The notes under the pieces: generated by a model
The model's input: the letters and a program-made list of their open reading frames with translations, nothing else
What the model was told of the DNA's origin: nothing
Database searches by the model: none
Made by a program: the position numbers and the translations under genes
Part shown: positions 8,925 to 18,320 of the stretch, in pieces
Position numbering within the stretch: the stretch's first letter is position 1
How the letters are laid out: the number at the start of each line of letters is the position of its first letter
From: Echinicola sp. 20G
GTDB taxonomy: Bacteria; Bacteroidota; Bacteroidia; Cytophagales; Cyclobacteriaceae
Direction: 5' to 3'
Length of the DNA stretch: 64,000 nucleotides
Assembly: GCF_015533855.1 (NCBI RefSeq)
Contig: NZ_AP024154.1
Coordinates: 127,001 to 191,000 of the forward strand

Positions 8925-8958
8925 AAAAAGCAACTCAAATGAGTTGCTTTTTTTATGC
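8919..8958. terminator. Bidirectional terminator between cdaA and kbl
   Basis: An 18-bp perfect stem (GCATAAAAAAAGCAACTC at 8919-8936 and its complement at 8941-8958, loop AAAT) with A-runs on one arm and T-runs on the other. It can stop transcription of convergent cdaA and kbl. Confidence 0.85.
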
Positions 8959-8971
8959 TATATTTTTTTGG

Positions 8972-10165
8972 TTATAGAACTCCAAGTTCCTTTCCTACTT
9001 CCGTAAAGGCATCAATAGCCGCATCTAAATGCTTTTTATCATGTCCAGCAGAAATTTGCACCCTGATTCTCGCCTGACCTTTTGGCACTACAGGATAGTA
9101 GAAACCAATTACATAAATACCTCTTTCTAGCAGCTTTTCTGCCATCTTTTGAGAGAGCACCGCGTCATACAACATAATTGGAACAATTGGATGCACCCCA
9201 GGCTTAATATCAAACCCAGCGGCTGTCATTTTCTCCCTGAAGTACTGTGTGTTTTCTTCCAGCTTATCCCTCAATTCAGTAGTGCTAGACAAAAGGTCAA
9301 ATACTGCTATTGAAGCACCTGTAATAGACGGAGCCAAAGTGTTGGAAAATAGATAAGGACGGGATCTTTGTCTCAAAATATCGATAATTTCTTTTCTCCC
9401 AGAAGTAAATCCTCCAGAAGCACCACCTAAGGCCTTTCCGAGTGTTCCGGTAATGATGTCCATCTTGCCCATCACACCTTTCAACTCATGAACACCTCTA
9501 CCCGTCTTACCAATAAAGCCTGTAGAATGACACTCATCAGACATGACAATCGCTCCATATTTCTCAGCTAATTCGACTATCTTATCCATTTGTGCAATAG
9601 TACCATCCATAGAAAAAGCACCATCTGTCACAATTAACTTTTGCTTTGCTCCCTTTTCATTGGCATCCTTTAATTGCTGCTCAAGGTCCTCCATATCATT
9701 GTGCTTGTAGCGAAACCTCATGGCTTTGCATAAGCGCACCCCATCGATAATAGAGGCGTGGTTCAAGGCATCAGAGATAATGGCATCTTCAGGTCCTAGC
9801 AATGGCTCAAACACTCCCCCATTTGCATCAAAAGCAGCTGCATAAAGGATGGTATCCTCAGTACCTAAAAATTCACTGATCTTATTTTCAAGTTCCTTGT
9901 GAATATCCTGAGTTCCGCAAATAAATCTCACAGAAGACATTCCATAGCCATGACTGTCAATCGCATTCTTTGCAGCTTCGATCACTTTAGGATGACTTGA
10001 CAATCCCAAATAATTATTAGCGCAAAAATTCAATACCTCTTTCCCTTCTTGGGTTTTGATCTCGGCACCTTGTGGAGAGGTAATGATTCGCTCTGCCTTA
10101 TAGAGTCCTGAATCTTTTATTTCTTTCAGTTCCTTATCTAATTTTGATTTTAAACTTTCGTACAT
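8972..10165 (-). CDS. kbl: Glycine C-acetyltransferase (2-amino-3-ketobutyrate CoA ligase)
   Basis: Cleaves 2-amino-3-ketobutyrate with CoA to glycine and acetyl-CoA, the second step of threonine catabolism. The 397-residue length is typical. It is a PLP enzyme of the alpha-oxoamine synthase family: [10 protein letters not shown] at 46-55, the [10 protein letters not shown] segment from Asp210, and the PLP lysine in [10 protein letters not shown] at Lys244. It is divergent from tdh, which supplies its substrate, and the two share an intergenic region with an 18-bp inverted repeat. Assignment is secure. Confidence 0.96.
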   Translation of the reverse strand: MYESLKSKLDKELKEIKDSGLYKAERIITSPQGAEIKTQEGKEVLNFCANNYLGLSSHPKVIEAAKNAIDSHGYGMSSVRFICGTQDIHKELENKISEFLGTEDTILYAAAFDANGGVFEPLLGPEDAIISDALNHASIIDGVRLCKAMRFRYKHNDMEDLEQQLKDANEKGAKQKLIVTDGAFSMDGTIAQMDKIVELAEKYGAIVMSDECHSTGFIGKTGRGVHELKGVMGKMDIITGTLGKALGGASGGFTSGRKEIIDILRQRSRPYLFSNTLAPSITGASIAVFDLLSSTTELRDKLEENTQYFREKMTAAGFDIKPGVHPIVPIMLYDAVLSQKMAEKLLERGIYVIGFYYPVVPKGQARIRVQISAGHDKKHLDAAIDAFTEVGKELGVL

Positions 10166-10233
10166 AATATATTTGGATTTTTATTTCGTATTATTGCTAC
10201 GGAAAAACTTTCGTATAAATGTAATTGAAAATA

Positions 10234-10278
10234 TTTATAAATGGTAAAATTGAATTTATTAATTTTACCATTTATAAA
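10234..10278. promoter_or_regulatory. 18-bp perfect inverted repeat between kbl and tdh
   Basis: TTTATAAATGGTAAAATT at 10234-10251 and its exact complement at 10261-10278 are separated by nine bases. The structure lies 69 bases before kbl and 56 before tdh, lacks a T-run beyond either arm, and so looks like an operator for a dimeric or tetrameric regulator and not a terminator. The regulator is unknown. Confidence 0.55.
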
Positions 10279-10334
10279 CCCTAAACTATTAAAAAAGACC
10301 TTGCTAAAAAGATTTAGCTAGGCTGTTAGAGATT

Positions 10335-11291
10335 ATGGAAAGGATTTTAATAACGGGAGCAGCAGGCCAATTAGGCTCAGAACTTACGCAAGCTTTGGTT
10401 GATATTTACGGAGGAGACAATGTAATCGCCACTGATATCAATGAGGCTGCAGCTCATAAATTTGACTATTGTCAATTTATTCCTCTAAATGTGCTGGACA
10501 ATGACCAAATGGTCAAAATTATAAAAGAGGAAAAAGTCACACAAGTTTACCACTTGGCAGCCATTCTTTCTGCAACAAGTGAAAAGAACCCGTTATTTGC
10601 TTGGAAACTTAATATGGACAGCCTATTATCCATATTGGAAATAGCCAAAGAGTACAAGCTCAACAAAATATATTGGCCTTCGTCAATTGCCGTTTTTGGC
10701 CCAAGCACTCCTATGAAAAATACGCCTCAGGACTGTGTAATGGATCCCAACACCGTATATGGCATCTCCAAACAAGCCGGGGAAAGATGGTGTGAATATT
10801 ATTTCCAAAAATACAATGTCGATGTAAGGAGCCTTCGTTATCCTGGATTGATCGGTTACAAATCATTACCCGGTGGTGGTACCACGGATTATGCGGTTGA
10901 CATTTTTCACAAAGCAATTGAAGGGGAACATTTTGAGTGCTTCTTAAGAGAAGATTCATACCTTCCTATGATGTACATGCCTGATGCAATCAAAGCCACT
11001 ATTGATTTGATGCATGCTCCAGCCGAAAAAATCAAAGTTAGATCAAGCTATAATTTGGGAGGAATCAGCTTTTCTCCACAAGAAATTTATGAGAGCATTA
11101 AAAAGCACCATCCTGACTTTGAAATCAGCTTTAAGCCGGACTTCAGACAAAACATTGCGGACACTTGGCCAGATAGCATTGATGACAGCGCTGCAAGAAA
11201 CGACTGGGGATGGGAACATTCTTATGGATTAGAAGACATGACTAAAGATATTTTGGCTAACTTGCCTACCTATTTAGTCAACTTTAAATAA
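10335..11291 (+). CDS. tdh: L-threonine 3-dehydrogenase, short-chain (SDR) type
   Basis: Oxidises L-threonine to 2-amino-3-ketobutyrate with NAD. It belongs to the extended SDR/epimerase-like TDH group and not to the zinc MDR type of Escherichia coli. Visible are the NAD-binding GAAGQLG at 8-14, HLAAILSATSEKNP near 73-86, the active-site YGISK at 142-146, and the substrate region YPGLIGYKSLPGGGTTDYAV near 168-187. The 318 residues match family length. Divergent kbl completes the pathway. A small hairpin (GCTAAA/TTTAGC, 10303-10318) lies in its leader. A nine-base gap separates it from the NlpE-like gene. Confidence 0.93.
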   Translation: MERILITGAAGQLGSELTQALVDIYGGDNVIATDINEAAAHKFDYCQFIPLNVLDNDQMVKIIKEEKVTQVYHLAAILSATSEKNPLFAWKLNMDSLLSILEIAKEYKLNKIYWPSSIAVFGPSTPMKNTPQDCVMDPNTVYGISKQAGERWCEYYFQKYNVDVRSLRYPGLIGYKSLPGGGTTDYAVDIFHKAIEGEHFECFLREDSYLPMMYMPDAIKATIDLMHAPAEKIKVRSSYNLGGISFSPQEIYESIKKHHPDFEISFKPDFRQNIADTWPDSIDDSAARNDWGWEHSYGLEDMTKDILANLPTYLVNFK

Positions 11292-11299
11292 TCAACCGC

Positions 11300-11785
11300 A
11301 TGAATAAGAATTTCTTGTTAGCCCTTGGAATGGCTGGCATTTTGGCTTCCTGTGACGCTCCAACATCGGAAACAGCAAATGAAGAATCTTCCTTAGAAAA
11401 AATAAATGAAGCAGATCATGTCCTAGCAGAGGGAGCTTCAACTTGGACTACTTATGAAGGAAGTATCCCTTGTGCAAGTTGTAGTGAGATTCAAATGACC
11501 TTACGTATAGAGAGCAAAGCTGACAAAACTGAAAGAGAGTACACGCTTACCGAGGTCTACAAGGGTCGTCAAGAGGGAGACAGAACTGTTGAGTCAAAAG
11601 GAACCTATGAGGTATCTTATGGAATGGAAGGCGATCAAGGAGCCATGTTGATCACACTACTGGACGAAAATGGCAATCCAGTAAATACTTTCCTCCAAGA
11701 AAAAGACAGCAATAATTTCATTTTGTTAGATAAAAACAAAAAAATGATCAAATCAGATCTGAATTATACATTGACAAAAAAATAA
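11300..11785 (+). CDS. NlpE-like lipoprotein
   Basis: A 161-residue lipoprotein with lipobox ILASC (Cys18). After an acidic linker, the sequence SIPCASCSEIQMTLRI carries the CxxC (Cys58, Cys61) and beta-strand pattern of the NlpE N-terminal domain. In E. coli NlpE is an outer-membrane sensor for copper and surface stress; here only the N-terminal domain type is present, as is common in Bacteroidota, so a signalling role is not implied. It follows tdh by eight bases, probably in the same transcript, though a functional link is not evident. Its stop lies inside a bidirectional terminator. Confidence 0.8.
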   Translation: MNKNFLLALGMAGILASCDAPTSETANEESSLEKINEADHVLAEGASTWTTYEGSIPCASCSEIQMTLRIESKADKTEREYTLTEVYKGRQEGDRTVESKGTYEVSYGMEGDQGAMLITLLDENGNPVNTFLQEKDSNNFILLDKNKKMIKSDLNYTLTKK

Positions 11786-11812
11786 AGCCTGAGTTTCAGG
11801 CTTTATTTTTTC
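11776..11812. terminator. Bidirectional terminator overlapping two stop codons
   Basis: Arms AATAAAGCCTGA (11781-11792) and complement (11796-11807) with flanking A and T runs. It contains the stop codons of both convergent genes, the NlpE-like lipoprotein and the ArsC/Spx-like protein. Confidence 0.85.
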
Positions 11813-12159
11813 TCTACTATGCTATCTTTCTGAAAACCTACCAATACCTCTCCATCAGGATAAACCATCACTGGCCGCTTGATCATACTACTGTTCTCAA
11901 TGAGCAGCGGCAATGCTGATGAGACTGCTTCCAACTGACTTTTATCCTCATCACTAAGCTTCCGATAAGTAGTTCCACGCTTATTTACCAAAACCTCCAA
12001 AGGGATTTTCTTTAAAAAAGACTTCAGCAAGTCCTCAGAAGGAGCCTGTTTTTTATAATCCACAAAATCATAATCTACATTTTGCTCCTCCAACAACTTG
12101 AATGTTTTCTTCATAGTATCACAGTTTTTGATACCATAAACCATTAATTTATCCACCAT
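11803..12159 (-). CDS. ArsC/Spx/YffB-family thioredoxin-fold protein
   Basis: A 118-residue protein with the single-cysteine motif NCDTMKK (Cys13) near the N-terminus, followed by YDFVDYKKQAPS, VNKRGTTYRKL and IKRPVMV, the pattern of ArsC-family proteins of the YffB/Spx/MgsR kind. It has one cysteine in the motif, so it is not a classical arsenate reductase with three catalytic cysteines, and the name 'arsenate reductase' would be misleading. Glutathione-, thiol- or RNA-polymerase-linked roles are known in relatives, but none can be chosen here. A second ATG lies at residue 6. A CAAAACTA (-7 type, minus strand) is upstream. Confidence 0.82.
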   Translation of the reverse strand: MVDKLMVYGIKNCDTMKKTFKLLEEQNVDYDFVDYKKQAPSEDLLKSFLKKIPLEVLVNKRGTTYRKLSDEDKSQLEAVSSALPLLIENSSMIKRPVMVYPDGEVLVGFQKDSIVEKK

Positions 12160-12197
12160 ATATTTTTTTTGCTTTAAACAGTTTTACAATTCCTCAC

Positions 12198-12205
12198 CAA
12201 AACTA
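12198..12205 (-). promoter_or_regulatory. Candidate -7 element for the ArsC/Spx-like gene
   Basis: On the minus strand the octamer reads TAGTTTTG, fitting TAnnTTTG, 39 bases before the start codon at 12159. Confidence 0.3.
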
Positions 12206-12312
12206 ATAGCAAATTCTCACACCATCAATTTTTAAGAGAATAATCAGGCTACTCATAACTGTTTCAAAACTTCATACAAAAATGTATATTAACATGCTCA
12301 ATCCATGATTTT

Positions 12313-13359
12313 ATGAAAGACGAAAGAAAATTAGCTTTTTGCCTTAACTGTGATCAAAACCTCGATGAAAATGACAACTTTTGTCCAAACTGCGGCCAAG
12401 AAAACATGGATCAAAAAGTACCTTTTCAAGTTTTTATACATGATTTCTTTTCCAATTATCTCAACTTTGACTCTACTTTTTTCAGAACCATCCCACCTTT
12501 TCTGAGCAAACCGGGAAAACTCACTCAAGTATTTAATGCAGGACAAAGAAGAAAGTACATTCACCCAATCAGGCTGTATTTAATGCTGTCACTTTTCTAC
12601 TTTTTTGCCATCAGTATCATTATCCCCCCAGATATTGTGGATCGAATCATGTCCAGCCAACTGACTGATGAAAAAACCAAAAACGCTATTAAGGTCAACT
12701 TAAACGACTCCCTTAACTCAAGTGATAAAGCTGAACTGGAAAAAATAGTTGGGAAAGAAGAATTGAATAACCTCAACACAAAATTAACATCTGCCGACAC
12801 TTCTGCTTTTGACTCTATTCCAACCAGATCACCTTGGCTAGAATTAAAGCTAGCTGCCCAAGACCAACAAATTAGCGATAGTTCCTTCAAAGAGTCACTT
12901 CAAAAAAGCAGCTTTGGCCTCACCAATAACTTTGACAGAAAGGCTCAAAGAAACTTCATTGCTAACTCTAACATTTACATTATCAATTCAGCAAGAAACC
13001 TCCCAATCATGATGTTTTTTCTGTTGCCGTTTTTTGCATTGCTTTTGAAACTACTCTTTTTCAAAAGTTCAAAATACTACATTGAGCACCTTATCCATTC
13101 ATTACATATCCATAGTTTTGCCTATTTGATTTATGGATTTGGCATCTTTCTGCTCAATTATAAATTAGGCAACTTACCCCTAATAGGCTTTGTCTGTTTT
13201 GTTGGAGTAACCACCTATGCCTACATCAGTATTTTGAAAACCCAAAAGCAAGGATGGCTTAAAACGCTTGTCAAGTTCTGGATTCTAGGATTTGTTTACT
13301 TTAACCTTCTTGCTATTGCTGTCGGCACTGAACTTTATCTTTCCTTGATTACCCTATAA
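12313..13359 (+). CDS. DUF3667 membrane protein with N-terminal zinc ribbon
   Basis: The N-terminus has two CxxC pairs (Cys10/Cys13 and Cys24/Cys27, FCLNC...FCPNCGQE) forming a short zinc ribbon. It continues with VFIHDFFSNYLNFDSTFFRT and KPGKLTQVFNAGQRRKYIHP, the hallmark of DUF3667. One hydrophobic helix follows near residue 95, then a soluble polar segment of about 110 residues (about 115-225) and three or four membrane helices to the C-terminus. The polar segment is rich in Ser, Asp and Lys. Function is unknown in the family. It is a single gene with its own terminator, convergent with hemL. Confidence 0.85.
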   Translation: MKDERKLAFCLNCDQNLDENDNFCPNCGQENMDQKVPFQVFIHDFFSNYLNFDSTFFRTIPPFLSKPGKLTQVFNAGQRRKYIHPIRLYLMLSLFYFFAISIIIPPDIVDRIMSSQLTDEKTKNAIKVNLNDSLNSSDKAELEKIVGKEELNNLNTKLTSADTSAFDSIPTRSPWLELKLAAQDQQISDSSFKESLQKSSFGLTNNFDRKAQRNFIANSNIYIINSARNLPIMMFFLLPFFALLLKLLFFKSSKYYIEHLIHSLHIHSFAYLIYGFGIFLLNYKLGNLPLIGFVCFVGVTTYAYISILKTQKQGWLKTLVKFWILGFVYFNLLAIAVGTELYLSLITL

Positions 13360-13390
13360 AAAAAGGCTGCTTAAGATAAGCAGCCTTTCA
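13357..13390. terminator. Bidirectional terminator between DUF3667 gene and hemL
   Basis: AAAGGCTGCTTA at 13362-13373 pairs perfectly with 13377-13388 across a three-base loop; flanking A/T runs serve both directions. Confidence 0.85.
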
Positions 13391-13392
13391 GT

Positions 13393-14682
13393 TTATAAAA
13401 TCTCTTTCAAAGATTCTTCATTTGCCTGAATAATGTGTTGGATATGTTCCTCTTTGAGGGATGTTGATAAAAACAAACTCTCAAATTGTGAAGGGGGCAA
13501 ATAAACTCCCCTCTTCAGCATGGCTTGGAAGTACTTGCCAAATAGTGCCGTATCAGAGGTCTTAGCTGTTTCAAAATCTACAACCTTTTCTTCAGAGAAG
13601 AATAAACTATACATACTTCCTAATTGATTCATGGAGTAGCTCAATCCTAGCTTGGACAAGCTTTGCTTGACACCACTTACCAACTTATTCCCAATTGACT
13701 CCAATTGGTGATACACTTCAGGCTCTTGATCCAAGTATTGTAGCATAGCCAAACCTGCAGCCATGGCAATAGGATTACCAGAAAGAGTCCCCGCCTGATA
13801 TACTGGTCCAACAGGAGATACAAAATCCATAATTTCTTTCTTACCTCCATAAGCTCCCACTGGCATTCCTCCTCCAATAATCTTGCCCATGGTAGTCAAA
13901 TCTGGAGTTACTCCAAAGACTTCCTGTGCACCTCCTTTTGCCAATCTAAAACCTGTCATCACCTCATCAAAGATTAAGACAATTCCCTCTTCATCACAAA
14001 GTTTTCTTAAACCTTGAAGAAAGCCTTCTTCAGGAAGCACAAGTCCCATATTTCCAGGAACTGGTTCAAGAATAATGGCTGCTACTTCTGCCTTATTAGC
14101 CTCTATTAGTTGTTTAACTGACTCAAGGTCATTATATGGAGCAAGAAGTGTATCCTTTGCTGTGCCTGTTGTCACGCCGGGAGAGTTGGGTGCTCCCATT
14201 GTGATGGCTCCAGATCCTGCAGCTATCAAAAATGAATCGCCATGCCCATGATAATTACCTTCAAACTTGATAAACTTTTCTCTGCCAGTAAATCCTCTTG
14301 CTAATCTCACTGCAGACATAGTGGCTTCAGTACCTGAATTCACCATCCTTACTTTCTCTACAGAAGGCACCATTTTGGTTATAAGCGCTGCTATCTCAAT
14401 TTCTTTCGCTGTTGGAGCGCCAAAAGACGTCCCACTTTCCATTGCCTTGATAACTGCTTCCTTTATGACAGGATGATTATGTCCCAAGATCATAGGCCCC
14501 CAACTATTGATAAGCTCTATATAACGATTATCATCTTCATCATATAAATAAGCACCATCAGCCTTTTTTATAAACAATGGATCACCTCCAACTGCCTTAA
14601 AAGCCCTTACTGGAGAATTAACTCCTCCGGGTATAAAATTTTGAGCGTTCGCAAAAAGCGATTTGCTATTACTAATATCCAT
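13393..14682 (-). CDS. hemL: Glutamate-1-semialdehyde 2,1-aminomutase
   Basis: Converts glutamate-1-semialdehyde to 5-aminolevulinate in the C5 route to haem. The 429-residue PLP class III aminotransferase has [10 protein letters not shown] at 19-28, [10 protein letters not shown] at 115-124, NYHGHGD at 143-149, FDEVMTGFR at 238-246 and the PLP lysine in [10 protein letters not shown] at Lys267. Length is normal. It lies 11 bases downstream of the periplasmic-binding lipoprotein gene on the same strand and is probably co-transcribed with it. No other haem genes are adjacent. Confidence 0.96.
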   Translation of the reverse strand: MDISNSKSLFANAQNFIPGGVNSPVRAFKAVGGDPLFIKKADGAYLYDEDDNRYIELINSWGPMILGHNHPVIKEAVIKAMESGTSFGAPTAKEIEIAALITKMVPSVEKVRMVNSGTEATMSAVRLARGFTGREKFIKFEGNYHGHGDSFLIAAGSGAITMGAPNSPGVTTGTAKDTLLAPYNDLESVKQLIEANKAEVAAIILEPVPGNMGLVLPEEGFLQGLRKLCDEEGIVLIFDEVMTGFRLAKGGAQEVFGVTPDLTTMGKIIGGGMPVGAYGGKKEIMDFVSPVGPVYQAGTLSGNPIAMAAGLAMLQYLDQEPEVYHQLESIGNKLVSGVKQSLSKLGLSYSMNQLGSMYSLFFSEEKVVDFETAKTSDTALFGKYFQAMLKRGVYLPPSQFESLFLSTSLKEEHIQHIIQANEESLKEIL

Positions 14683-14693
14683 TAAAACTGTAA

Positions 14694-16364
14694 TTATTTA
14701 ATTTCTTCTAGTTTGCCTTGGGTCAATTTCAAAACAGGTACATATTGATTTGAGTGACTGTTTCTGAAGTTAAGACCAAAACCCAATCCGCCATCAGTTT
14801 GACCTCTCTGATCCAAGTTCTTTCTAAAATCAAATCCTGTGCGGCTATTGATTACATTGGCTACCCATCCCATCAAATCATACCCTATGTAAGCATACGC
14901 TCCAGGATAAGCATTGAACTTTTCAAAAAACCTAAATCGGTAATCCTCCACCTCTTTCTTGCTTAAATTAATTGAGTTGTTGCCGATATAATTCAAATCA
15001 TTCCCTTCCAGCATATCAAAATTGGCAAAATTGAAATACAGCCAGCTATCCATTACAAAAACCGGTGTTTCAGTTGTCAATGACTCTAGAAGTGATAATG
15101 TCGGCGATGCGATATAAGGATCATCAGAGAAAATCACTACCTGATCCACATTGGCGGTCATGCCTGGTCTCATTCCTATTTGCTCTAAGAAATTGCGAAT
15201 ATTGTTGGACCCAACTTTTTGATTATATGCGACGCGATAACCTCTCTTTCCTGCCTCACTTGCAAACTGCCTGGCCATAAGCTCATCTCTGGAAGAGCCT
15301 GAGTAAGCTAAGGCAATTCGGTTTCCTGTCACATGCCTTCTACTATAATCCAACAGTTTATCTACAATTACTTCGGTGGAAGGCCTAAATAAGTAAGCAT
15401 AATCTTTCCCTTCAAAATTGGCCTTGATATTTGATACGGGATTGATAAAAGGTATTTTATGTTGCTCTGCAAATGAAGATACCAGCTCCGTCTCTTCTGG
15501 ATAAATCGGACCGATGATGATATCTGCCTTTTTGAAGAAAGAATCCTCCAAAATTTTTCTAACCACTTCATTTTTTCTTTCCGTATCGAAAGATTTTACA
15601 TTGATATCCACCCCCTTCCTTTTTGCATCCTCAACGGCCATATCAATGCCTTGATAGAGTTCAAAAACAAAATTATTCCCCTCTAAATTCCTCACCCCTG
15701 ATCCACCTTGATAATTAAAAGGCAAAATGATTGCCACATCAAGCTCTTGGTTTTTTATTTTATCCATTGATGTGCTTCCTTCAGCACCACCGATGTTCAT
15801 TTCTTCAAGTTCTGCCAAAACCACTTTTTCATTGGAAGACAAAACTGACTGAGACAATAATTTCTCTTTCAAGGCAATACTGTAACCCTCATTGTTCTTG
15901 AAAGCTGACCAGTGAGCTACCATAAAACTTACAGCTGCATTCTTGCTCAAAAAATCATAACTTGCTTTATACCCATCTTCCAGGAGAGATTGGTCATCGA
16001 TTTTTGCAATTTCGCTTAAACCTGCATAAGCCTCATTTTGTGCAAAATCACTGAGCGCCAAAAGATACAATGCCTCATCTTCCCTTTCCCATTTATAGTT
16101 TTTCAACAGCTGTTCCAAAGTAGCTTGCGCCAATTGATATTGTTGATTTTTGTAGGCAGCCCTCGCAAAATGGTAATGAGCATATAGAGCTAATTTGCCG
16201 TATTTTTTATAATCTAAATAGGGACGCAACTGATCCATCGCCTCTTCCTGTCTCCCGCTATCTATCATTTGAACTGCTGAACTGTACCCAGTACCTGTCT
16301 CTTGGGCAAAAAGAGGAAGCTGAATCAGCATAATCAGCAGAAGGAGTATATTAATTTTTTTCAT
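14694..16364 (-). CDS. Periplasmic-binding-fold protein with N-terminal TPR-like region (LppC/LpoA-like)
   Basis: A signal peptide ([21 protein letters not shown]) lacks a lipobox cysteine, so it is probably a soluble periplasmic protein. Residues about 25-190 are helical with TPR-like spacing ([32 protein letters not shown] in parts). From about 208 a type I periplasmic-binding fold begins with [14 protein letters not shown] and continues with [33 protein letters not shown] in parts. That TPR-plus-binding-fold layout resembles LpoA/LppC activators of penicillin-binding proteins, and Bacteroidota homologues are often labelled amino-acid ABC substrate-binding proteins. No transporter genes are beside it. 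The cell-wall role is inference. Confidence 0.72.
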   Translation of the reverse strand: MKKINILLLLIMLIQLPLFAQETGTGYSSAVQMIDSGRQEEAMDQLRPYLDYKKYGKLALYAHYHFARAAYKNQQYQLAQATLEQLLKNYKWEREDEALYLLALSDFAQNEAYAGLSEIAKIDDQSLLEDGYKASYDFLSKNAAVSFMVAHWSAFKNNEGYSIALKEKLLSQSVLSSNEKVVLAELEEMNIGGAEGSTSMDKIKNQELDVAIILPFNYQGGSGVRNLEGNNFVFELYQGIDMAVEDAKRKGVDINVKSFDTERKNEVVRKILEDSFFKKADIIIGPIYPEETELVSSFAEQHKIPFINPVSNIKANFEGKDYAYLFRPSTEVIVDKLLDYSRRHVTGNRIALAYSGSSRDELMARQFASEAGKRGYRVAYNQKVGSNNIRNFLEQIGMRPGMTANVDQVVIFSDDPYIASPTLSLLESLTTETPVFVMDSWLYFNFANFDMLEGNDLNYIGNNSINLSKKEVEDYRFRFFEKFNAYPGAYAYIGYDLMGWVANVINSRTGFDFRKNLDQRGQTDGGLGFGLNFRNSHSNQYVPVLKLTQGKLEEIK

Positions 16365-16553
16365 GGATAAACATTAACTTACTGTGTGGTTACATTCAAG
16401 GCAAAGGCCGTGACTCTCAAAAACTATAGCAGACAAGATTAAGTTGGTCGACCCAAGTAAGGCCTTCTCTAATGACAGCTATCGTTTTGAATCAAATTTT
16501 ATACCTTTCTAAGGCGGTTCACGAATTTAATTGATTTTGATACAAAACCAGAC

Positions 16554-16582
16554 AAAAAAAGCCTGATTTACACCAGGCTTTG
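16554..16582 (-). terminator. Terminator of guaA
   Basis: AAAGCCTG and CAGGCTTT (16558-16565 and 16574-16581) form an 8-bp stem, followed on the minus strand by TTTTTGTC just past the guaA stop. Confidence 0.75.
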
Positions 16583-16586
16583 ATTT

Positions 16587-18116
16587 TTATTCCCACTCAA
16601 TAGTCGCAGGTGGTTTTGAACTGATGTCATAAACGACCCTGTTCACTCCTTTCACTTTGTTAATAATTTCATTAGAGATTTTCCCTAAAAACTCATAAGG
16701 CAAATGAACCCAATCAGCAGTCATCCCATCAACTGAAGCTACTGCTCTAAGGGCCACTACTTTCTCATAAGTCCTCTCATCACCCATTACCCCTACAGAC
16801 TGTACTGGCAATAGAATCGCACCTGCTTGCCAAACCTCATCATATAGCTTGTCATCTTTCAACCCTTGGATAAAAATATGATCAACCTCTTGTAGTGTGG
16901 CTACTTTTTCAGGAGTAATATCGCCTAGAATCCTGATAGCTAACCCAGGTCCCGGAAAAGGATGTCTTCCGATTATATTTTCAGGGATTTGCAATGCTCT
17001 TCCAACTTCTCTAACACCGTCTTTAAACAGGGTATTTAATGGTTCCACTACTTTAAGCTTCATAAAGTCTGGCAAACCTCCTACATTGTGATGTGACTTA
17101 ATCGTAGCAGAAGGGCCATTTACAGAAACAGACTCGATTACATCAGGATAAATAGTTCCTTGACCTAACCATTTTACCCCTTGGATCTTGTGTGCCTCAT
17201 CATCAAACACCTCAATAAAAGTATTTCCAATTGCTTTACGCTTATCTTCAGGATCTGTCTTTCCAGCCAAAGAATCATAAAAACGTTGCTTGGCATCAAC
17301 CCCAATTACATTAAGTCCAAGGTGCTTATAGGAATCAAGTACCTCTTCATATTCGTTCTTACGTAGCAATCCATTGTCCACAAATACACAGGTAAGGTTA
17401 TCACCTATCGCCCTATGGATCAAAGTAGCCGCAACAGAAGAATCCACTCCACCTGACAAGCCCATCACGACTTTATCATCTCCTAACTTCTCTTTTAGCT
17501 CAGCGATGGTAGCATCTATAAACACATCCGATGTCCAATCCTGGCTACATCCACAAACTTGAACCACGAAATTTCTGAGTAGATTTTTGCCTTCTAGGGA
17601 ATGGGTCACTTCGGGGTGAAACTGAATACCAAAGGTATCTTCGTTAGGCACTTTAAATGCTGCAACTTTCACAGAAGGAGTACTTGAAATCACATCCCAT
17701 CCTTCTGGGAGATCCTTGATTGTATCTCCATGTGACATCCACACTTGAGAGCCATGAGACACCTCGTGAAATAAATCAACATGTTTATCTATAAAGCTTA
17801 GATTAGCTCTACCGTATTCTCTGATTTCTGATGGAGCTACATTTCCGCCGTATTTCTGGGCCAAAAGCTGAGAGCCATAACAAACTCCTAATAAAGGTAA
17901 TTTGCCGCGAAATTGATCAAGGTCCAAATCTGGAGATCCTTCATCCCTAACGGAACAAGGACTGCCCGATAAGATGACACCTTTGATGTCTGAAGTAATT
18001 TCCGGGATGTTGTTGAATGGATGGATTTCACAATATACATCGAGTTCTCTTACTCTTCTGGCTATAAGCTGCGTATACTGCGAACCAAAATCTAGGATTA
18101 GTATCTGTTCTGCCAT
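16587..18116 (-). CDS. guaA: GMP synthase (glutamine-hydrolysing)
   Basis: Converts XMP to GMP using glutamine-derived ammonia and ATP. I take ATG at 18116, giving 509 residues starting [17 protein letters not shown]; an in-frame ATG at 18200 would add 28 residues foreign to the family. The glutamine amidotransferase domain has Cys79 in GVCYGSQ and His167/Glu169 in HPEVTHS. The ATP pyrophosphatase loop [12 protein letters not shown] is at 219-230. The C-terminal dimerisation region ends KPPATIEWE. It is a lone gene with its own terminator. Confidence 0.97.
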   Translation of the reverse strand: MAEQILILDFGSQYTQLIARRVRELDVYCEIHPFNNIPEITSDIKGVILSGSPCSVRDEGSPDLDLDQFRGKLPLLGVCYGSQLLAQKYGGNVAPSEIREYGRANLSFIDKHVDLFHEVSHGSQVWMSHGDTIKDLPEGWDVISSTPSVKVAAFKVPNEDTFGIQFHPEVTHSLEGKNLLRNFVVQVCGCSQDWTSDVFIDATIAELKEKLGDDKVVMGLSGGVDSSVAATLIHRAIGDNLTCVFVDNGLLRKNEYEEVLDSYKHLGLNVIGVDAKQRFYDSLAGKTDPEDKRKAIGNTFIEVFDDEAHKIQGVKWLGQGTIYPDVIESVSVNGPSATIKSHHNVGGLPDFMKLKVVEPLNTLFKDGVREVGRALQIPENIIGRHPFPGPGLAIRILGDITPEKVATLQEVDHIFIQGLKDDKLYDEVWQAGAILLPVQSVGVMGDERTYEKVVALRAVASVDGMTADWVHLPYEFLGKISNEIINKVKGVNRVVYDISSKPPATIEWE

Positions 18117-18263
18117 GCGCAAAGTTAACCACACTTCAAGAAACGAAAAAATAGTTTTATAAAATTTCGAAATAATATTTGGAAAAGCAACAACATCCAA
18201 GACCTAGTCACAGAACTTACCTCTTAGTTTTCCTTTATTCAAGTCTTTTTGGGTCTATGGCTA

Positions 18264-18300
18264 AAAAGCAAAAGCCCTGACCAAAGAGGCCAGGGCTTTA
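18264..18300 (-). terminator. Terminator of the GalNAc-type operon
   Basis: AAAGCCCTG (18271-18279) pairs with CAGGGCTTT (18291-18299) with an inner CC/GG pair; on the minus strand a T-rich tail (TTTTGCTTTTT) follows. It lies 20 bases past the last gene. Confidence 0.75.
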
Positions 18301-18320
18301 AAAGCTATTTCTGTTTAACC

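Noticed and set aside
18120..18127. TAnnTTTG-type octamer just upstream of the guaA start
   Set aside because: It would give a leaderless transcript and has no -33 partner; too weak to annotate.
18117..18200. 28-codon N-terminal extension of guaA
   Set aside because: GMP synthases begin near [11 protein letters not shown]; the extension does not resemble the family.
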